From: an uncultured Collinsella sp.
GTDB lineage: Bacteria; Actinomycetota; Coriobacteriia; Coriobacteriales; Coriobacteriaceae
Reading direction: 5' to 3'
Assembly (NCBI GenBank): GCA_902464565.1
Contig: CABQJV010000025.1
Location: forward strand, 1 to 30,208
Length of the DNA stretch: 30,208 nucleotides
The notes beneath the pieces were generated by a model. The model did no database searches. It saw only the letters and a program-made list of their open reading frames with translations, and was not told the origin of the DNA. The translations under genes were made by a program, and so were the position numbers. How positions within the stretch are numbered: position 1 is the first letter of the stretch; every line of letters starts with the position of its first letter. Positions 1 to 9,394 of the stretch are shown here, piece after piece.

Positions 1-233
1 TAGAGCAGGAAACTTAACCCGTGCCGGGGCCGCTGAGACCAGACCGGCGGGATACACAGGTTCAGATGGGGCTTTGATGCATGGGTGGCCTGTTGGTGGG
101 CAAATGGGTATCATACTGTGGTTATTGCATCGAATCTGTGATGCATGTTTGTACGTTCCCGGCGGTCGGTTTGCCAGAAGCGCCCCGTCGGTTGTTCCAG
201 ACCCGTTTCGAAGAAAGGAAACTACACGAACCT

Positions 234-1904
234 ATGGCAGCTAAAAAATCATCTCCCTTGAAGATCATTCCGCTCGGCGGCCTTGACGGCATCGGCAAGA
301 ACATGACGGTCTTCGAGTGCGGCGACGACATGGTGCTCGTCGACGCCGGCCTCATGTTCCCCGACGACTCCCAGCCCGGTATCGACCTGGTGCTTCCCGA
401 CTATACCTATGTCCTGGAGAACGAGGAGAAGCTCCGCGGCATCATCGTCACCCACGGCCACGAGGACCACACCGGTTCGCTTCCGTATCTGCTGCAGGAC
501 CTCAACAACAAGGTGCCCATCTTCTCGAGCAAGCTGACGCTTGGTTTCATCGAGGGCAAGCTTGCCGAGTTCCGCATCCGCGCTCCCAAGTTCCGCGAGG
601 TTAAGGGCGGAAGCCACGTTAATCTCGGCGGTATCTCGCTTGACTTCTTCTCGATGACGCACTCCATTCCGGGTGCTTTGGGCGTATTCATTCGCACCAA
701 CCAGGGCACCGTTATGCACACGGGCGACTTTAAACTCGACCAGACGCCCATCGACGGCGTCACGCCCGACTATGCCGCCATCAGCCGCTTTGCCAAGCAG
801 GGCATCGACCTGCTGCTTTCCGACTCCACCAACGCCACGGTCCCCGGCTTTACCAAGTCTGAGGCCGAGGTTGGTCCCAACCTGCTGCACGCCATCAAGA
901 ACGCCCCGGGCCGCGTGTTCGTCGCGTCGTTCTCGAGCCACATCCATCGCCTGCAGCAGATCTGCGACGCCGCCCGCAAGTGCGGCCGCAAGGTCGTCGT
1001 GACCGGACGTTCCATGCTCACCAACACCCGCGTGGCGCGCGAGCTGGGCTACCTCAACATCGACGATGCCGATATCATCGATGCCTTCGATATCGATAAC
1101 CTTCCCGACGACAAGATCGTCGTCATGTGCACCGGTTCGCAGGGCGAGCCGCTGTCGGCGCTGTCCCGCATGGCCAACGGCGAGCACAAGACGCTCTCCA
1201 TCCACGAGGGCGATACCGTCATCCTCTCGGCAACTCCCGTTCCCGGCAACGAGAAGGCCGTCCAGCAGGTTGTCAACAGCCTGGCCAAGCTTGGCTGCGA
1301 CGTGTGGGATAAGAATCGCGCTCTCGTCCATGTCTCGGGCCACGGTAGCCAGGAGGAGCTCAAGCTTCTGATGGCCATGGCCAAGCCCACCTACTTTATG
1401 CCGGTTCACGGCGAGGCCGTGCATCTGCGCGCCCATGCCCAGCTTGCCCGTAAGATGGGCATCAAGGACGATCACATCTTTATCCTCGATAACGGCGACA
1501 CGCTCGAGATGCGCGGTGGTATCGTCAAGCGTGGTACGCCCGTCGAGTCCGGCGTCGTCTACGTCGACGGCCTGCGTATCGGCGATACCGACCCCATCGT
1601 CCTGCGCGATCGTCAGAAGCTCGCCAATGACGGTATGGTCACGGCCGTCGCCATCGTCTCGCTCAAGCACAAGAAGATCGAGGCCATCGAGTTCTCGGGC
1701 CGCGGCGTCTCGTTTGCCATCGACGACCAGTTCTCCGAGGATGCCTCCGCGTCCATTATGAAGACGATCGAGAAGGGCAAGTTCAGCTTTACGAGCAGCG
1801 GTTCCGATGCTATTCGTAAGGCCGTGCGCGATTCGCTCTCTAACTTTATCTGGAGCCGTACGCGCACCCGTCCGATGATCATCCCGGTCGTCATGGAGGT
1901 TTAG
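234..1904 (+). CDS. rnj: Ribonuclease J (metallo-beta-lactamase/beta-CASP RNase)
   Basis: This 556-residue protein is an RNase J, which cuts RNA internally and also degrades it from the 5' end in the cytoplasm. The metal-binding HGHEDH motif is at residues 74-79, after an N-terminal GGLDGIGKNM segment typical of the family. A beta-CASP domain and the C-terminal region follow, and the length fits bacterial RNase J. I chose the ATG at 234 because GAAAGGAAA lies upstream and the conserved sequence begins there; an in-frame extension back to 81 has no family character. The stop is one base from the ftsK start. Positions 1-233 contain no gene I can support and no convincing promoter. Some relatives contribute to rRNA maturation, which the sequence cannot show here. 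Confidence 0.95.
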   Translation: MAAKKSSPLKIIPLGGLDGIGKNMTVFECGDDMVLVDAGLMFPDDSQPGIDLVLPDYTYVLENEEKLRGIIVTHGHEDHTGSLPYLLQDLNNKVPIFSSKLTLGFIEGKLAEFRIRAPKFREVKGGSHVNLGGISLDFFSMTHSIPGALGVFIRTNQGTVMHTGDFKLDQTPIDGVTPDYAAISRFAKQGIDLLLSDSTNATVPGFTKSEAEVGPNLLHAIKNAPGRVFVASFSSHIHRLQQICDAARKCGRKVVVTGRSMLTNTRVARELGYLNIDDADIIDAFDIDNLPDDKIVVMCTGSQGEPLSALSRMANGEHKTLSIHEGDTVILSATPVPGNEKAVQQVVNSLAKLGCDVWDKNRALVHVSGHGSQEELKLLMAMAKPTYFMPVHGEAVHLRAHAQLARKMGIKDDHIFILDNGDTLEMRGGIVKRGTPVESGVVYVDGLRIGDTDPIVLRDRQKLANDGMVTAVAIVSLKHKKIEAIEFSGRGVSFAIDDQFSEDASASIMKTIEKGKFSFTSSGSDAIRKAVRDSLSNFIWSRTRTRPMIIPVVMEV

Positions 1905-1905
1905 T

Positions 1906-4686
1906 TTGGCGCGTGGATCTGCACAAAACGCCAAAGGCAATAAGGCCAATAACCAACCGGCATCTGCTAAGGGTGCCGGTTCCCATCTGCGTGCCAATAA
2001 GGGCCACGAGGCGGACTTCGACGATTTTGAGCCTTTGGTTGAGCCCTCGGCCAACCGTGATATCGCCGGCGTGGTCATCGCCGTTTTGGCGATTGCGTCC
2101 TTCATTGCCGTGATTTCGCCGGCGACCGCACCCGTTACGGCTGCGGTTGCCGGTTTCTACCACCTGGGCTTTGGTCTGGGCGCCTACGTGCTGCCGATCG
2201 TCATTTTGCTGTTTGCCGCCACGCTCTTTTTAGGCGAGGACTCGCCGCTCAACGCGCGCTCGGTCGCGGGCGGCGCCGTGGTCTTTATCGCCGTCGTCTC
2301 CATTCTTTCGCTGATGGTGCCGGGTACGAGTGTCTCTTGTGACCTTATGTTCACGCCGCAAAATTTGTCCGCCTCGGGTGGCTACATCGGTGCGTTTATT
2401 GCGAGTGCGCTGCAGAATGCCCTGGGTAAGCCTATCGCGATGGTAGTCCTGTTGGGCTTTGTCGTCGTGGGCTTGGTCATCATCGGCTTTTCGGTTGGCG
2501 GCGTTTTGCGCTCTGCTCGCGACCGTGCGGCCGATTTTGCCGAGCGCCGTCGTGCCGATGTCAACGCCAGCCCGTGGGGTGACGACGAAGCCCTGTCGGT
2601 GCCCGGCGTTGCCCGTCCGCACCTGAGCATTCTTCGTCAAAAGGGCTCCGATGCTGCCGTGACCACGGTCATGGGCAACGATGTGGACCCGGTTTTGGAC
2701 GATGACGACGAGGACGAGAATCCGTTTGTCGACGTGTCCGATGCCGTGGAAGCTGAGCGCGCTAAGACAACGCTGCTGCCGCGCCGTCATGCCAAGAAGA
2801 GCAAGGCTGCGCCTAAGCTCAATACGAGTCAGCCTGACCCGACTTGGTCCGATAGCGAGATTGAGCTCACCGAGGGCGATGACGAGGACGACGAGGCTCC
2901 GATTGAGACCGCAAAGACAACTTTGCTGCCGCGTCGTCATGCCAAGCGCGACCAGGTAACCGGTCAGCTTTCGATGGAAGACGACCCCGATAAGATCGAC
3001 GAGTCCGAGCCGCCGTTTGCCGTGAATCCTGTCTCGGCAGCACCTCAGATTCCCGACTTCTTGAAGCATCCCAAGGTTGCCGATACGGCTGTCGCGGGCG
3101 CTGCCGAGGCGCCTACTTCTAGCGATGGGGGAGCGGTCAATGCCCCCGCGGATAACGAGGGCGAAGAAGAGGATGGCCTTAAGCTTCCGCCACTCGAAAT
3201 CCTGCATGCCAACCCGCAGTCGGCGTCCTCCGCGTCTTCTGACAAGGAGCTGGAACAGACTGCCGAGTCGCTTCAGTCCACGTTGCTTGAGTTTGGCCGC
3301 AGTGCCCGCGTGGTCGGCTGGATCGCCGGCCCCACGGTGACGACCTTTAAGCTGCAACCTGGCGAGGGCGAGCGCGTGAGCAAGATCTCGAGCCTCGAGG
3401 ACGATATCGCGCTTTCGCTCGCTGCCCAGTCGGTGCGTATCTTTGCCCCGATCCCCGGCACCTCGCTCGTGGGCATCGAGATCCCCAATCGCAAGCGCCA
3501 AAACGTCAATCTGGGCGACGTGCTGCCCTATGTTAAGGGCGGTCCGCTCGAACTCGCCATCGGCCGCGATGCCGAGGGCACGCCGGTTGTCGCTGACCTC
3601 GCCAAGATGCCCCACCTGCTTATTGCCGGTACGACCGGTTCTGGTAAGTCGGTGATGATCAATTCCATCATCACGACCCTGCTCATGCGCGCCCTTCCCG
3701 AGGACGTTCGCCTGATCATGGTCGACCCCAAGCGCGTCGAGCTCGCGGGCTATAACGGCCTGCCGCATCTTTACGTACCGGTCGTTACCGAACCCAAGCA
3801 GGCCGCGAGCGCCCTGCAATGGGCCGTGTCCGAGATGGAGCGTCGCCTGAAGGTCTTCGAGCGCCTTAACGTGCGTAAGATCTCGACCTACAACGAAAAG
3901 CAGGCCGCCGGCGAGTTTGAGCATTACGATAACCCGCCGCAAAAGATGCCCTATCTGGTCATTATCATCGACGAGCTCTCGGACCTGATGATGGTCGCCG
4001 GTAAGGATGTCGAGGCCTCGATCGTACGTATTGCACAGCTGGGCCGTGCCGCCGGTATTCATCTTATCGTGGCCACGCAGCGCCCCAGCTCCAACGTGGT
4101 GACGGGCCTCATCAAGGCCAACATCACCAACCGCATCGCCTTTAACGTCGCCACGGGCATCGACTCGCGCGTCATTATCGACCAGATGGGTGCTGAAAAG
4201 CTCACCGGTTTGGGCGACATGCTGTTCTCCAAGGTCGACTGGGGCAAGCCTCGCCGTATCCAGGGCTGCTTTGTCTCGGACGACGAAATCAACGAGATTG
4301 TCGAGTTCGTTAAGTCGCAGAGCGAGCCCGACTACCACGAGGAGATCCTGTCTGCCGTGGCGCCCGCTTCCATGTCCATGGCGGGTGGCGGTGGCATTGT
4401 CCGCACCGGAGTCGCCGAGCCGCAAGACGATGATCCGCTCATTTGGGAAGCCGCCCATATTGTGGTGGAATCTCAGCTTGGCTCCACATCTGGCCTGCAA
4501 CGTCGTCTGAAGGTTGGCTATGCGCGTGCCGGGCGTATTATGGACATGCTGGAAGAAAAGGGTGTCGTCGGACCGCCTGACGGTTCCAAGCCGCGTGAGG
4601 TCCTGTTGGACGAGGAGGGGCTTGCCGCGCTGGAATCTGTCGACGCCGAGATGGCACGTGAAGATCGTGAGTTTGGAGGATTCTGA
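1906..4686 (+). CDS. ftsK: DNA translocase FtsK/SpoIIIE
   Basis: This 926-residue ATP-driven DNA pump clears chromosome ends from the closing septum. The first 200 residues hold about four membrane segments. An acidic, poorly conserved linker (about 205-440) follows, then the motor, with Walker A GTTGSGKS at 575-582 and Walker B ending in IIIDE at 686-690. The C-terminal winged-helix gamma domain ends near ...VVGPPDGSKPREVL, very like SpoIIIE. The start is TTG at 1906: GGAGG at 1895-1899 lies inside the end of the RNase J gene, six bases upstream. The stop overlaps the next gene's ATG by one base (TGATG). The linker carries the same 12-residue motif twice, at 286-297 and 336-347. Confidence 0.96.
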   Translation: MARGSAQNAKGNKANNQPASAKGAGSHLRANKGHEADFDDFEPLVEPSANRDIAGVVIAVLAIASFIAVISPATAPVTAAVAGFYHLGFGLGAYVLPIVILLFAATLFLGEDSPLNARSVAGGAVVFIAVVSILSLMVPGTSVSCDLMFTPQNLSASGGYIGAFIASALQNALGKPIAMVVLLGFVVVGLVIIGFSVGGVLRSARDRAADFAERRRADVNASPWGDDEALSVPGVARPHLSILRQKGSDAAVTTVMGNDVDPVLDDDDEDENPFVDVSDAVEAERAKTTLLPRRHAKKSKAAPKLNTSQPDPTWSDSEIELTEGDDEDDEAPIETAKTTLLPRRHAKRDQVTGQLSMEDDPDKIDESEPPFAVNPVSAAPQIPDFLKHPKVADTAVAGAAEAPTSSDGGAVNAPADNEGEEEDGLKLPPLEILHANPQSASSASSDKELEQTAESLQSTLLEFGRSARVVGWIAGPTVTTFKLQPGEGERVSKISSLEDDIALSLAAQSVRIFAPIPGTSLVGIEIPNRKRQNVNLGDVLPYVKGGPLELAIGRDAEGTPVVADLAKMPHLLIAGTTGSGKSVMINSIITTLLMRALPEDVRLIMVDPKRVELAGYNGLPHLYVPVVTEPKQAASALQWAVSEMERRLKVFERLNVRKISTYNEKQAAGEFEHYDNPPQKMPYLVIIIDELSDLMMVAGKDVEASIVRIAQLGRAAGIHLIVATQRPSSNVVTGLIKANITNRIAFNVATGIDSRVIIDQMGAEKLTGLGDMLFSKVDWGKPRRIQGCFVSDDEINEIVEFVKSQSEPDYHEEILSAVAPASMSMAGGGGIVRTGVAEPQDDDPLIWEAAHIVVESQLGSTSGLQRRLKVGYARAGRIMDMLEEKGVVGPPDGSKPREVLLDEEGLAALESVDAEMAREDREFGGF

Positions 4687-6197
4687 TGGCTGCACGCTTT
4701 GGTGACATGCTGCTCGAGCAGCGTCGCCGAATGGGCCTTTCCATTCAGCAGGTCGCCAACACCATCAAAATCAGGCCGCAGATCATCGAGTTTTTCGAGA
4801 CCGGTAACTTTGCTTCGATGCCGCCGCGCGGCTATGCGCAGGGCATGATTTCGAGCTATGCTCGCTTTTTGGGCCTCAATCCGCGCGAGGTCGTCAATGC
4901 CTACTTTGACGACCTGATGGCATACGAACGCGAGACGTCCCAGCAGGGCGGTCGTTTTCAGGACGCCGCCGGCTACGTCAATTCGCGCTCCTCGGTCGAT
5001 AACGGGCGCTTCCTGATGGTTCAGGGCGGTCGTTCGACCCGCTATGGACAGCGTCCTCAGCAGGCCGGTTATATTACCGAGACGGGTTCGGGCGAGGAGA
5101 TTCGCTCGCAGCGTGACCGGTTCCGCAGTACGCCGATGCCCGAGGACCGTGCACTTCCCGCTGCCCGCGGTGTGGCGCGTGACCCTCGTGTCGGCTATGG
5201 CGACGGCGGCTATTCCGATCGCGGTTACCGTGGTGCCTCTATGGGACGCTCTCGCGGTGGCTATTCGGATGCCGATACCACGCAGGTGACGCCGCGTCTT
5301 CGCTCTCAATCACAGCCGTATGGCCAGCGCTCTTCGGTTCCGCGTTCGGGCCAGCGTAGCTATCAAGGCCGCGGTGAACTTGCGCCCCGCTCGGGTCAGC
5401 GCAGCCTTCAGGGCCAGGGTGGCTATCGCGGCCGTTCCGATAGCAATCGTGGTCGTATGCCTCAGGGAGGCGGCCGCAGCAGTTCCGGTCGTGGACGCGG
5501 CGGATCACGTACTCCTCAAAACAACGGGCTCGATCCGCGTATCGTCTACGCCGGCATCGGTGCCGTTGCGCTGCTGTTGATTGTGCTCATCGTGGTACTT
5601 CTGCGCGGCTGCGCATCTTCGGCGCCCGAGAACACGCCCGAGACGCCCGCTGCCACCAAGACAACGACTAAGAAGTCTTCCAAGAAGACCGAAACGGTCG
5701 ACGAGGACGAAGACACCGATGAGGCGACGGATGAGTCGACTGATTCGGACGCCACCAAGACGACGGCCAAGAAGGAAGAGAACGAGGTCACGAAGGTCAA
5801 AGTCTCTGTTGCCAAGGGAAAGACCGCGTGGATTGAGGTCAAGGTCGACGGCAAGTCGGTCTATGGCGCCCAGGCGACTGGCCCCTTTGAGCAGGAGTAC
5901 ACGCCCGAGTCCTCAATCGAGATCACCACGTCCAAGCCTTCCGATGTCACCGTTACCAAGAACGGTGAAAAGGTCCGTTACGATACCAAGACCTCGGGCG
6001 TGGCGCGCGTGACGATCACCGTTCCCAAGAAGGAGACGTCTGATTCCGAGAATGGTGAAAGTTCTGATGGTACCGACACCACCGATGGTACCGACACCAC
6101 CGACGGTACCGATGCCCAGTCCACGGATGGCGCCGATACCGCAACTGACGGTCAGACACCCACCGATTCTACCGACAATTCGTACGATAGCTACTAG
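4686..6197 (+). CDS. RodZ-like membrane protein with N-terminal HTH_25 domain
   Basis: The 503-residue protein has the plan of RodZ, which links the cytoskeleton and wall synthesis to the membrane. A Cro-like helix-turn-helix (HTH_25) fills about residues 5-75. A long cytoplasmic stretch (about 110-280) is rich in Arg, Gly, Ser, Gln and Tyr, with repeated PRSGQRS and RGG-like pieces. One membrane helix is at about 286-308. Outside lie a Thr/Lys/Asp/Glu-rich spacer, a beta domain resembling DUF4115 (about 370-450) and a Thr/Asp tail. The tail contains an 18-bp tandem repeat (6069-6113). The start has GGAGGA at 4675-4680. The overlap with ftsK suggests coupled translation. The family fit is good at both ends, but the basic low-complexity region is unusually long. 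Confidence 0.85.
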   Translation: MAARFGDMLLEQRRRMGLSIQQVANTIKIRPQIIEFFETGNFASMPPRGYAQGMISSYARFLGLNPREVVNAYFDDLMAYERETSQQGGRFQDAAGYVNSRSSVDNGRFLMVQGGRSTRYGQRPQQAGYITETGSGEEIRSQRDRFRSTPMPEDRALPAARGVARDPRVGYGDGGYSDRGYRGASMGRSRGGYSDADTTQVTPRLRSQSQPYGQRSSVPRSGQRSYQGRGELAPRSGQRSLQGQGGYRGRSDSNRGRMPQGGGRSSSGRGRGGSRTPQNNGLDPRIVYAGIGAVALLLIVLIVVLLRGCASSAPENTPETPAATKTTTKKSSKKTETVDEDEDTDEATDESTDSDATKTTAKKEENEVTKVKVSVAKGKTAWIEVKVDGKSVYGAQATGPFEQEYTPESSIEITTSKPSDVTVTKNGEKVRYDTKTSGVARVTITVPKKETSDSENGESSDGTDTTDGTDTTDGTDAQSTDGADTATDGQTPTDSTDNSYDSY

Positions 6198-6223
6198 GCC
6201 GCTCGTACGCGAAAGGAAACATC

Positions 6224-6721
6224 ATGGCTAAAGATTCCAGCTTCGACGTCGTGTCCGAGGTCAACATGCAAGAGGTCGACAACGCCTTCCAGCAGACCAC
6301 GCGCGAGATTTCCCAGCGCTATGACCTTAAGGATTCCGGCGCCACGATCGAGCTTTCGAAGGGCGACAAGCTCTTTACGATCAACGCCCCGGCCGACTTT
6401 GTCTCCAAACAGATTATCGACGTGTTGAGCTCCAAGCTCATCAAGCGCGGCATCGACCTCAAGGCTGTCTCGTGGGATGCTCCGCAGGCGGCGTCGGGCG
6501 GCACCGTGCGCGTGCTCGGCCATATCGTCGAGGGTATCGACCAGGCGACCGCCAAGAAGATCAACAAGGACATCAAGGACCAAAAGCTCAAGGTCAAGGT
6601 GACCATCGAGGCCGACAAGCTGCGTGTTTCCTCTGCTTCGAAGGACGCGTTGCAGACCGTGATCCAGTTCCTGCGCGACCAGGACTACGGCCAGCCGCTG
6701 CAGTTCACCAACTACCGCTAA
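6224..6721 (+). CDS. yajQ: YajQ family nucleotide-binding protein (UPF0234)
   Basis: The 165-residue product matches the YajQ family along its whole length, from the N-terminal KDSSFDVVSEV to the C-terminal QDYGQPLQFTNYR. Family members have two ferredoxin-like domains and bind nucleotides; some bind cyclic di-GMP and act as effectors, but that function is known only for certain species and is not shown here. The ATG follows GAAAGGAAAC. The gene begins 26 bp after the RodZ-like gene and ends 27 bp before rimO, so it probably belongs to the same transcript. Confidence 0.93.
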   Translation: MAKDSSFDVVSEVNMQEVDNAFQQTTREISQRYDLKDSGATIELSKGDKLFTINAPADFVSKQIIDVLSSKLIKRGIDLKAVSWDAPQAASGGTVRVLGHIVEGIDQATAKKINKDIKDQKLKVKVTIEADKLRVSSASKDALQTVIQFLRDQDYGQPLQFTNYR

Positions 6722-6748
6722 TATCAATCGAAAGGACTGCTCTCCAAC

Positions 6749-8098
6749 ATGGATACACCGTTGGGCTCCGTGCTCTACATCACCCTCGGGTGCGCTAAGA
6801 ACGAGGTTGACACCGACCGCATGCGTGCTCTTTTGACCGCCGCGGGCTACGAGGAGGCATTCGACCCGCAGGATGCCGATATCGCCCTCGTCAATACTTG
6901 CTCGTTCCTCGCCTCCGCAACGTCCGAGAGCATCGAGACCACGCTCGAGCTCGCCAACGAGGTTCAGGACGGCGTTCGTTCTTGCCCCATCGTCATGTGC
7001 GGCTGCGTGCCGTCGCGCTATGGCGATGACCTGCCTGACGAGCTGCCCGAGGTCGCTGCCTTTGTGAAGGCCGACGAGGAAGACGGCATCGTGTCGGTCA
7101 TCGACGGCGTGCTGGGTGTCGAGCGCGAGATTGCAGCCTATATCCCGCAGGTCAAACGTACCGTCGAGGGTGCTGTCGCCTACGTCAAGATTTCCGATGG
7201 CTGCAACCGCTTCTGCAGCTTCTGCATGATTCCCTATATTCGCGGTCGCTATCATTCGCGCAATGCCGAGAGCATTATCTCCGAGGTGCGCGACCTGGTT
7301 GCCGGCGGTGTGCGCGAGATCGTGCTGATCGGCCAGGACACGGGCATTTGGGGCACCGACTTTGCTGACGAGGATGTCGCCGAGGGCTCGCCGCGCAATC
7401 TGGCGCAGCTGCTGCGTGCCGTCGCCGAGGCCGTGCGCCCGCAAAACGTCTGGGTCCGCGTGCTCTATCTGCAGCCCGAGGGCATGACCGATGAGCTTAT
7501 CGATACGATTCGCGATACGCCCGAGGTGCTGCCCTATATCGATATCCCCGTTCAGCACTGCGACGCGCGCATCCTCAAGGCAATGCGCCGTTCTGGTTCG
7601 CGCCAGGAGCTCGAGGACCTGTTCCGCGATCTGCGTGAGCGTATCCCCGGCATCGTGATCCGTTCCACGGCCATGGTCGGCTTCCCGACCGAGACCGACG
7701 ACGAGTTCCGCGATCTTATCGACTTTATGGACACCGTCGGCTTTGACTACACGAGTGTTTTTGCCTACTCGCAGGAGGAGGGCAGCCTGGCCGCTAAGAT
7801 GGAGGGTCAGGTCGACGAAGAGGTCAAGCTCGAGCGCGCCCAGGAGGCCATGGACCTGGCCGAGTCGCTCGGTTTTGCCGCCACCGCCGCACATGTGGGC
7901 GAGCGCGCCCAGGTAATCGTCGACGGTATCGAAGAGACCGAGGATGGCGCCGAGCTGATCGGCCATGCCTGGTTCCAGGCGCCCGATTCCGATGGCGCGG
8001 TCCACTTGGACGCCAGCGAGGCGTCCGTGGGCGATATTCTGACCGTCGAGTTTACCGATAGCTTCTGCTATGAGCTTATCGGTCATGTTGTGGAGTAG
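6749..8098 (+). CDS. rimO: Ribosomal protein S12 methylthiotransferase RimO
   Basis: RimO is a radical-SAM enzyme that adds a methylthio group to an aspartate of ribosomal protein S12. The 449-residue protein has the three N-terminal cysteines for the auxiliary cluster (C15, C51, C86), the radical-SAM CxxxCxxC at C152, C156 and C159 (CNRFCSFC), and a C-terminal TRAM domain. The sequence VGFPTETDDEF is typical of methylthiotransferases. The GCAKNEVD start separates it from MiaB (GCQMNQHD), which is encoded separately at 14739. The ribosome-binding site (AAAGGA) is about 12 bases from the ATG, rather far, but no better in-frame start exists. Confidence 0.94.
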   Translation: MDTPLGSVLYITLGCAKNEVDTDRMRALLTAAGYEEAFDPQDADIALVNTCSFLASATSESIETTLELANEVQDGVRSCPIVMCGCVPSRYGDDLPDELPEVAAFVKADEEDGIVSVIDGVLGVEREIAAYIPQVKRTVEGAVAYVKISDGCNRFCSFCMIPYIRGRYHSRNAESIISEVRDLVAGGVREIVLIGQDTGIWGTDFADEDVAEGSPRNLAQLLRAVAEAVRPQNVWVRVLYLQPEGMTDELIDTIRDTPEVLPYIDIPVQHCDARILKAMRRSGSRQELEDLFRDLRERIPGIVIRSTAMVGFPTETDDEFRDLIDFMDTVGFDYTSVFAYSQEEGSLAAKMEGQVDEEVKLERAQEAMDLAESLGFAATAAHVGERAQVIVDGIEETEDGAELIGHAWFQAPDSDGAVHLDASEASVGDILTVEFTDSFCYELIGHVVE

Positions 8099-8107
8099 GA
8101 GAGCGTC

Positions 8108-8746
8108 GTGGCTAACGAGAGCAATAAGGAACTGACGAGTGTCTGGACGCCCGCCAACATCGTGACGTGCGTCCGCATCGTCTTTATCCCGGTGTTCATG
8201 ATCGTGTCGGCGCTTTCTCACACGAGTGTTGCCGGTACGGATTGGAGCACCTTCGACGGCCCGCTCGCCGCCGCTGCCTTCATTCTGTATGTGATCCTGT
8301 CGTGCACCGATAAGGTCGACGGTTATCTGGCGCGTTCGCGCAACGAGATCACCGACTTCGGTAAATTCTTGGATCCCATCGCCGATAAGCTGCTGGTGTT
8401 CTCGGCCCTGCTGCTGTTCTTGGATTTTAGTGCCGTGACCGTGTGGTCCGTGTTCATTATCCTGTTCCGTGAGCTGCTGGTGAGTGCCCTTCGCATGGTC
8501 GCGAGTGCTGCCGGTGTGGTCGTTGCGGCCGATAAGCTCGGCAAGTACAAGACGGCAACCACGATGGTCTCCATCTGCGGTTACCTGTGCGTTTTTGCTA
8601 TGGCCGGCTTGCACCTTGGCCCGGTGGCGCTGACGCTCGGCATCTACTCGGTGTCGCGCTTCCTGTACGCCGTTGCCGTTGTCCTGACCGTTATCTCGGG
8701 CGCCCAGTACTTCTGGAACTGCCGCAAGATCGTCTTTTCGGTCTAG
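8108..8746 (+). CDS. pgsA: CDP-diacylglycerol-glycerol-3-phosphate 3-phosphatidyltransferase
   Basis: This 212-residue integral membrane enzyme makes phosphatidylglycerol phosphate. The CDP-alcohol phosphotransferase signature is complete: D68-x2-D71-G72-x2-A75-R76-x8-G85-x3-D89-x3-D93. Several hydrophobic helices surround it. The start is GTG at 8108, chosen because TAGGAGAG precedes it and overlaps the rimO stop. It sits between rimO and cinA just upstream of recA, where pgsA is found in many Gram-positive bacteria. A second enzyme of the same superfamily is encoded at 28964-29668; the position near cinA and recA makes this one the better pgsA candidate. Confidence 0.9.
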   Translation: MANESNKELTSVWTPANIVTCVRIVFIPVFMIVSALSHTSVAGTDWSTFDGPLAAAAFILYVILSCTDKVDGYLARSRNEITDFGKFLDPIADKLLVFSALLLFLDFSAVTVWSVFIILFRELLVSALRMVASAAGVVVAADKLGKYKTATTMVSICGYLCVFAMAGLHLGPVALTLGIYSVSRFLYAVAVVLTVISGAQYFWNCRKIVFSV

Positions 8747-8758
8747 GTCCTGGTGGGT

Positions 8759-9289
8759 ATGACGGACTCTTTTGAGCGGATTTCCGCACATAACGAGGAG
8801 CTGGCGCGCGAAATTGTCGAGCGCGCGAGCGCTCGGGGCGTGACGGTTTCGACGGCTGAGTCGCTGACGGCGGGTATGATCGCCTCGACGATTGCCGATA
8901 TCCCGGGCGCCTCGGCGGTGCTGCGTGGCGGTGCGGTGACCTATTGCGATGAGATTAAGCATCGCGTTCTTGGTGTTGAGCAGGAGACGCTCGACCGCTA
9001 TACCGCGGTGTCGCATCAGACCGCGCGCGAGATGGCGGCGGGTTCGCTGGAGCTGTACCAGAGCGATATTGCAGTGAGCGCAACGGGTTATGCCGGCCCC
9101 GGCGGTGGCACTGAGGACGATCCGGCGGGCACTTTCTATATTGGCTGGGCGCATCGTTCCGCCGATGGGGGCGTGCCGGTTGTGGACTCTGTGCGCTGCC
9201 ACTATGAGGGCGACCGTTCGTGTGTTCGTGCCCATGCGGTCGCGGAGGCATTGGGACGCATTGCCCTTTTGCTCAACTCTATGGAATAG
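8759..9289 (+). CDS. cinA: CinA C-terminal domain protein (PncC-type nicotinamide nucleotide amidase)
   Basis: The 176-residue protein consists only of the CinA C-terminal domain, which in characterised members deamidates nicotinamide mononucleotide in pyridine nucleotide recycling. The STAESLTAG motif (31-39) and the glycine-rich ATGYAGPGGGTEDDPAG segment are diagnostic. The N-terminal molybdopterin-binding-like half of full CinA is absent; stand-alone versions are common. I prefer ATG 8759; GTG 8753 is in frame and would add two residues. The ribosome-binding site is weak (GGTGGG). The gene lies 12 bp after pgsA and upstream of recA, a widespread arrangement. Confidence 0.9.
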   Translation: MTDSFERISAHNEELAREIVERASARGVTVSTAESLTAGMIASTIADIPGASAVLRGGAVTYCDEIKHRVLGVEQETLDRYTAVSHQTAREMAAGSLELYQSDIAVSATGYAGPGGGTEDDPAGTFYIGWAHRSADGGVPVVDSVRCHYEGDRSCVRAHAVAEALGRIALLLNSME

Positions 9290-9296
9290 ACGTGTT

Positions 9297-9320
9297 TTAA
9301 GGGGCCTTAGGGCCCCTTAA
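9297..9320 (+). terminator. Hairpin after cinA, probable terminator
   Basis: A perfect 10-bp stem (TTAAGGGGCC / GGCCCCTTAA) with a TTAG loop starts 7 bp after the cinA stop. The 3' side continues TTGTGG, so the T-tract is short. The position between two transcription units supports termination. Confidence 0.6.
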
Positions 9321-9394
9321 TTGTGGAGATAGGGACCTTAGGCTCATTTGGCGTTTGTGCTGGTTGTAGATGTATTTTTGCCTGCCTTGTTCAT

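Noticed and set aside
81..233. N-terminal extension of RNase J
   Set aside because: The extra 51 residues have no family similarity, while the ATG at 234 has a good ribosome-binding site.
249..2105. A 618-codon open frame on the minus strand
   Set aside because: It is antisense to the RNase J gene and shows only the Asp/Gly/Leu/Val-rich composition of such shadows.
2230..4695. An 821-codon open frame on the minus strand
   Set aside because: It is antisense to ftsK and has no recognisable domain; the ftsK motifs prove the plus-strand frame.
6194..9235. A 1013-codon open frame on the minus strand
   Set aside because: It lies antisense to yajQ, rimO, pgsA and cinA, all with clear families. 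Its low-complexity composition is what GC-rich codon bias produces on the opposite strand.
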